Shown piece by piece: positions 6,240 to 7,799 of a stretch of 7,799 bases of DNA. The DNA is from Rhodoferax sp. (lineage in GTDB: Bacteria; Pseudomonadota; Gammaproteobacteria; Burkholderiales; Burkholderiaceae): positions 1 to 7,799 of the forward strand of contig JAIFMT010000086.1 of assembly GCA_020048295.1 (NCBI GenBank), given 5' to 3'. The translations under genes and the position numbers were made by a program. Position 1 is the first letter of the stretch, and the number at the start of each line of letters is the position of its first letter. A model generated the notes under the pieces. That model worked only from the letters and a program-made list of their open reading frames with translations. It was not told where the DNA came from and did not search any database.

Positions 6240-6743
6240 ATGTCTATTCAATTGGAATCTGGTGTTGCAATCTACGATCCGGCGAAGCATTTGCGGTGTG
6301 AGTTTCTCGGTGTAAATCAAGTTCATGGCAAATATGTGAGCAGGAAATTCGTTTGCGGAAATATTGCATTTTCGAACCCTTACAGCGCCAATATGTTTTC
6401 CTTCTTGTTTCGACGTTACGCCCCTGATGTGGCCAACGCGACAGTGTTGCTATTCGAGCAGAAAATGGTGGAGTCCGCACCCGTTGCTTACTTGAAATTT
6501 GTGCAGATTGACTGGGTCACCTTGTTCACCAAGGGGGCACTCGAACTCGATTGGGTCGGCATTGTGACGGATGTGGCCGTGGCATTGGCGGGCTGCGCCT
6601 TCATCAGCACGTATCAGGATAGTTCAGTGGGCGAGTTCAATCCGTACTCGCCCAAGGAAGACCGTGAGGTGTACGTGCAATATGCCATTGCGTATTGGAC
6701 AAAGCACCCGACCTATGGCCCGGCCTACAAAAAACTGATCTAG
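6240..6743 (+). CDS. Hypothetical protein, 167 residues, unknown function
   Basis: I do not recognise this protein. It starts MSIQLESGVAIYDPAKHLRC and ends HPTYGPAYKKLI. It is rich in aromatic residues (many Tyr, Phe and Trp) and has no signal peptide. One moderately hydrophobic stretch (about residues 104-123, DWVGIVTDVAVALAGCAFIS) is interrupted by charged residues, so it is more likely a buried helix than a membrane span. Three cysteines (20, 39, 119) form no evident metal motif. Evidence that it is a real gene: a perfect AGGAG 7 bases before the ATG, and an open frame of 168 codons that is not antisense to another gene. Counted base by base, GC is about 50% overall and about 42% in the first third, against about 67% in a sampled stretch of sbcB; this suggests a later arrival or relaxed codon selection. 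It is divergent from sbcB and converges on ureD. It appears to be a single-gene unit. Confidence 0.75.
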   Translation: MSIQLESGVAIYDPAKHLRCEFLGVNQVHGKYVSRKFVCGNIAFSNPYSANMFSFLFRRYAPDVANATVLLFEQKMVESAPVAYLKFVQIDWVTLFTKGALELDWVGIVTDVAVALAGCAFISTYQDSSVGEFNPYSPKEDREVYVQYAIAYWTKHPTYGPAYKKLI

Positions 6744-6750
6744 TCCAGGG

Positions 6751-6764
6751 TGGCTTGCAAGCCA
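6751..6764. terminator. 14-base perfect palindrome after the unknown gene
   Basis: TGGCTTGCAAGCCA is fully self-complementary and lies 7 bases after the TAG at 6741-6743, between convergent genes. As RNA it can form a 5-bp stem with a TGCA loop. There is no T-run, so termination is only a possibility. A dimeric protein site is the alternative. Confidence 0.3.
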
Positions 6765-6797
6765 TGCAAGTTCGTGCCCGGCAATGATCAAGATCGT

Positions 6798-6813
6798 GGC
6801 GCACTGACGCGCC
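6798..6813. terminator. GC-rich stem-loop in the convergent gap before the ureD 3' end
   Basis: GGCGC (6798-6802) and GCGCC (6809-6813) flank a 6-base loop, about 30 bases beyond the ureD stop and about 55 beyond the unknown gene's stop. It is symmetric and could act in both directions, but lacks a U-tract on either strand. The remaining sequence of this 100-base gap shows nothing else. Confidence 0.25.
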
Positions 6814-6843
6814 TTCGCCATGACGAATGTGTTGCTGCGATGG

Positions 6844-7674
6844 TCAGGTGGCCCAGATGCGCGGGTTGCTGGGCGGCAGTTGCCAGAAATGGGCGCGCCA
6901 GTCGGCCCACACCTGGCGTAACAGCTCAACAGCGGGCTCCACCACGGGTGACAACACACGCAGCACCATGACTTGCGGATTGGGGCAAGTCACTCCGGCG
7001 CTGCTGCGTAAAGCGTGGGCCGCCAGCGTCTGCCGTGCCACTTCCAGGGCGGCTTCACGGCGGCTGCGGACCAGAGCGCTGCCACTGACAAAAAACAGCG
7101 AGGCCAGGCAGCGCTGCCCGGCCAGACCGGTGGGACCGTTCATCAACCGCAGGTCGCTGGCATCGATGCGGCCGCGCTCCAGCCACACACCAGGCAGCTC
7201 GATGTGTTGCAAAAAGCTGCCCTGTTCAAATGGCAAGTTGGCGTGCGGCAGTCCCAGCGCGGTGATGTCCCAGCCAATCAGCTCGGCCTGCGGGGCCAGC
7301 TGGAGCGTCAGGTGGTTTTGCGCCAGACACTGGTTGTATGCGATGGCCTCCAGTGGCAACCACTCCAACCGGGCCTGGTCGCCCAGCGTGATGTGGGTTT
7401 GCTGCACCGCTGGTTCACCGGCCGAGCGGTAAAAACGGGTCGCCCCCGGTGTGGTGATCAGCCCGTGGGCGCAGCCACTGGCGCTGATCTGCAGCTCAAG
7501 CGTGTCGCCACCGACCAGCCCACCGGGCGGATGCACCAGCACGTTGTGGCAAATGGCCTCGCCCTCGGGGTACAGGCTTTGCAGCACGCGCAACGGCCCG
7601 CTGTGGCAGTGGCGGGCGACCGTGCGCTGGCGCTCCTGCGTGTAGTCAATCTGCAGCCGGGCCTGCCAGGTCAT
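6844..7674 (-). CDS. ureD: Urease accessory protein UreD (UreH)
   Basis: The product is 276 residues, the normal family length, starting MTWQARLQIDY. Family stretches run from end to end: RHCHSGPLRVLQSLYPEG (21-38), CHNVLVHPPGGLVGGDTL (42-59), ITTPGATRFYRS (73-84), LEWLPLEAIAYNQC (103-116), GWDITALGLP (134-143) and the C-terminal PRIWAT. UreD is the scaffold that binds apo-urease and recruits UreF and UreG, for GTP-driven carbamylation and nickel insertion in the cytoplasm. It appears intact. Oddly, the gene downstream on the same strand is not ureA; a convergent unknown gene and then sbcB are found instead, so any urease structural genes must lie elsewhere, probably to the right. No good Shine-Dalgarno precedes the ATG, and an in-frame TAA 21 bases before it excludes a longer N terminus. 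Confidence 0.95.
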   Translation of the reverse strand: MTWQARLQIDYTQERQRTVARHCHSGPLRVLQSLYPEGEAICHNVLVHPPGGLVGGDTLELQISASGCAHGLITTPGATRFYRSAGEPAVQQTHITLGDQARLEWLPLEAIAYNQCLAQNHLTLQLAPQAELIGWDITALGLPHANLPFEQGSFLQHIELPGVWLERGRIDASDLRLMNGPTGLAGQRCLASLFFVSGSALVRSRREAALEVARQTLAAHALRSSAGVTCPNPQVMVLRVLSPVVEPAVELLRQVWADWRAHFWQLPPSNPRIWAT

Positions 7675-7690
7675 CTGGAGTTTATAAGCA

Positions 7691-7736
7691 ATTTATGCCT
7701 CTAGCCCTTATGCAGAAAGCGCTACGAGCTATAAAT
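7691..7736 (-). repeat. Intergenic palindromic repeat element, copy 2
   Basis: The core at 7699-7731 has the same blocks and spacing as the copy at 1985-2017: CTCTAGCCC, 8 bases, AAAGCGCT, 3 bases, AGCTA. This copy is a better palindrome. Outer arms ATTTAT (7691-7696) and ATAAAT (7731-7736) pair, and the inner AGCCCTT/AAGCGCT arms pair with one mismatch. It lies 16 bases upstream of the ureD start, in the same orientation relative to the minus-strand genes as copy 1. Confidence 0.65.
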
Positions 7737-7799
7737 GTCATACCAACTGAATCACCGCACCGCATGTACATCGGCCACGGCGAGTGCGGTCATGTTGAC

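Noticed and set aside
6006..6326. A 106-codon minus-strand frame spanning the gap between sbcB and the unknown gene
   Set aside because: It overlaps the starts of both neighbouring genes, has no ribosome site of note, and its composition resembles antisense read-through of the gap.
7015..7704. A 229-codon plus-strand frame antisense to ureD
   Set aside because: UreD matches its family along its whole length on the other strand. The antisense product is Gln/Arg/Val-rich and unrecognisable.

Overview
The window looks like a chromosomal segment of a betaproteobacterium, most likely a Comamonadaceae member of the Rhodoferax/Polaromonas/Acidovorax kind. Three things suggest this: the high GC of the housekeeping genes, the protein sequences themselves (a Burkholderiales-type Orn/Lys/Arg decarboxylase start, UreD, the NfeD/QmcA pair), and two copies of an intergenic palindromic element of a type I associate with this family. 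Genus assignment is inference.

Left part (1-1910): the first 139 codons of a PLP-dependent basic amino acid decarboxylase run leftwards off the window. They are divergent from a two-gene unit encoding an NfeD-family membrane protein and the SPFH/stomatin-like protein QmcA, which probably act together in the inner membrane. The divergent gap (419-547) contains two clear dyads.

Middle (1911-6009): qmcA converges on a large minus-strand gene for a membrane-anchored diguanylate cyclase (Cache sensor, HAMP, two PAS domains, GGDEF with I-site, no EAL). A palindromic element sits against its stop codon. Upstream on the same strand, 124 bp away, is sbcB (exonuclease I), with all catalytic residues present.

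Right part (6010-7799): sbcB is divergent from a 167-codon gene of unknown function. That gene has about 50% GC, against roughly 60-67% in its neighbours, an excellent ribosome binding site, and a conspicuous AT-rich hairpin in its leader. It converges on ureD, a complete urease accessory gene that is not followed by ureA as it would be in the usual ureDABC order. A second copy of the palindromic element lies immediately upstream of ureD. The last 60 bases are too short to call.

Most of the window is ordinary chromosomal core. No defence system, CRISPR array, transposase or RNA gene was seen. The points most worth checking are the unknown low-GC gene with its leader hairpin, the ureD junction, and the pair of palindromic elements.
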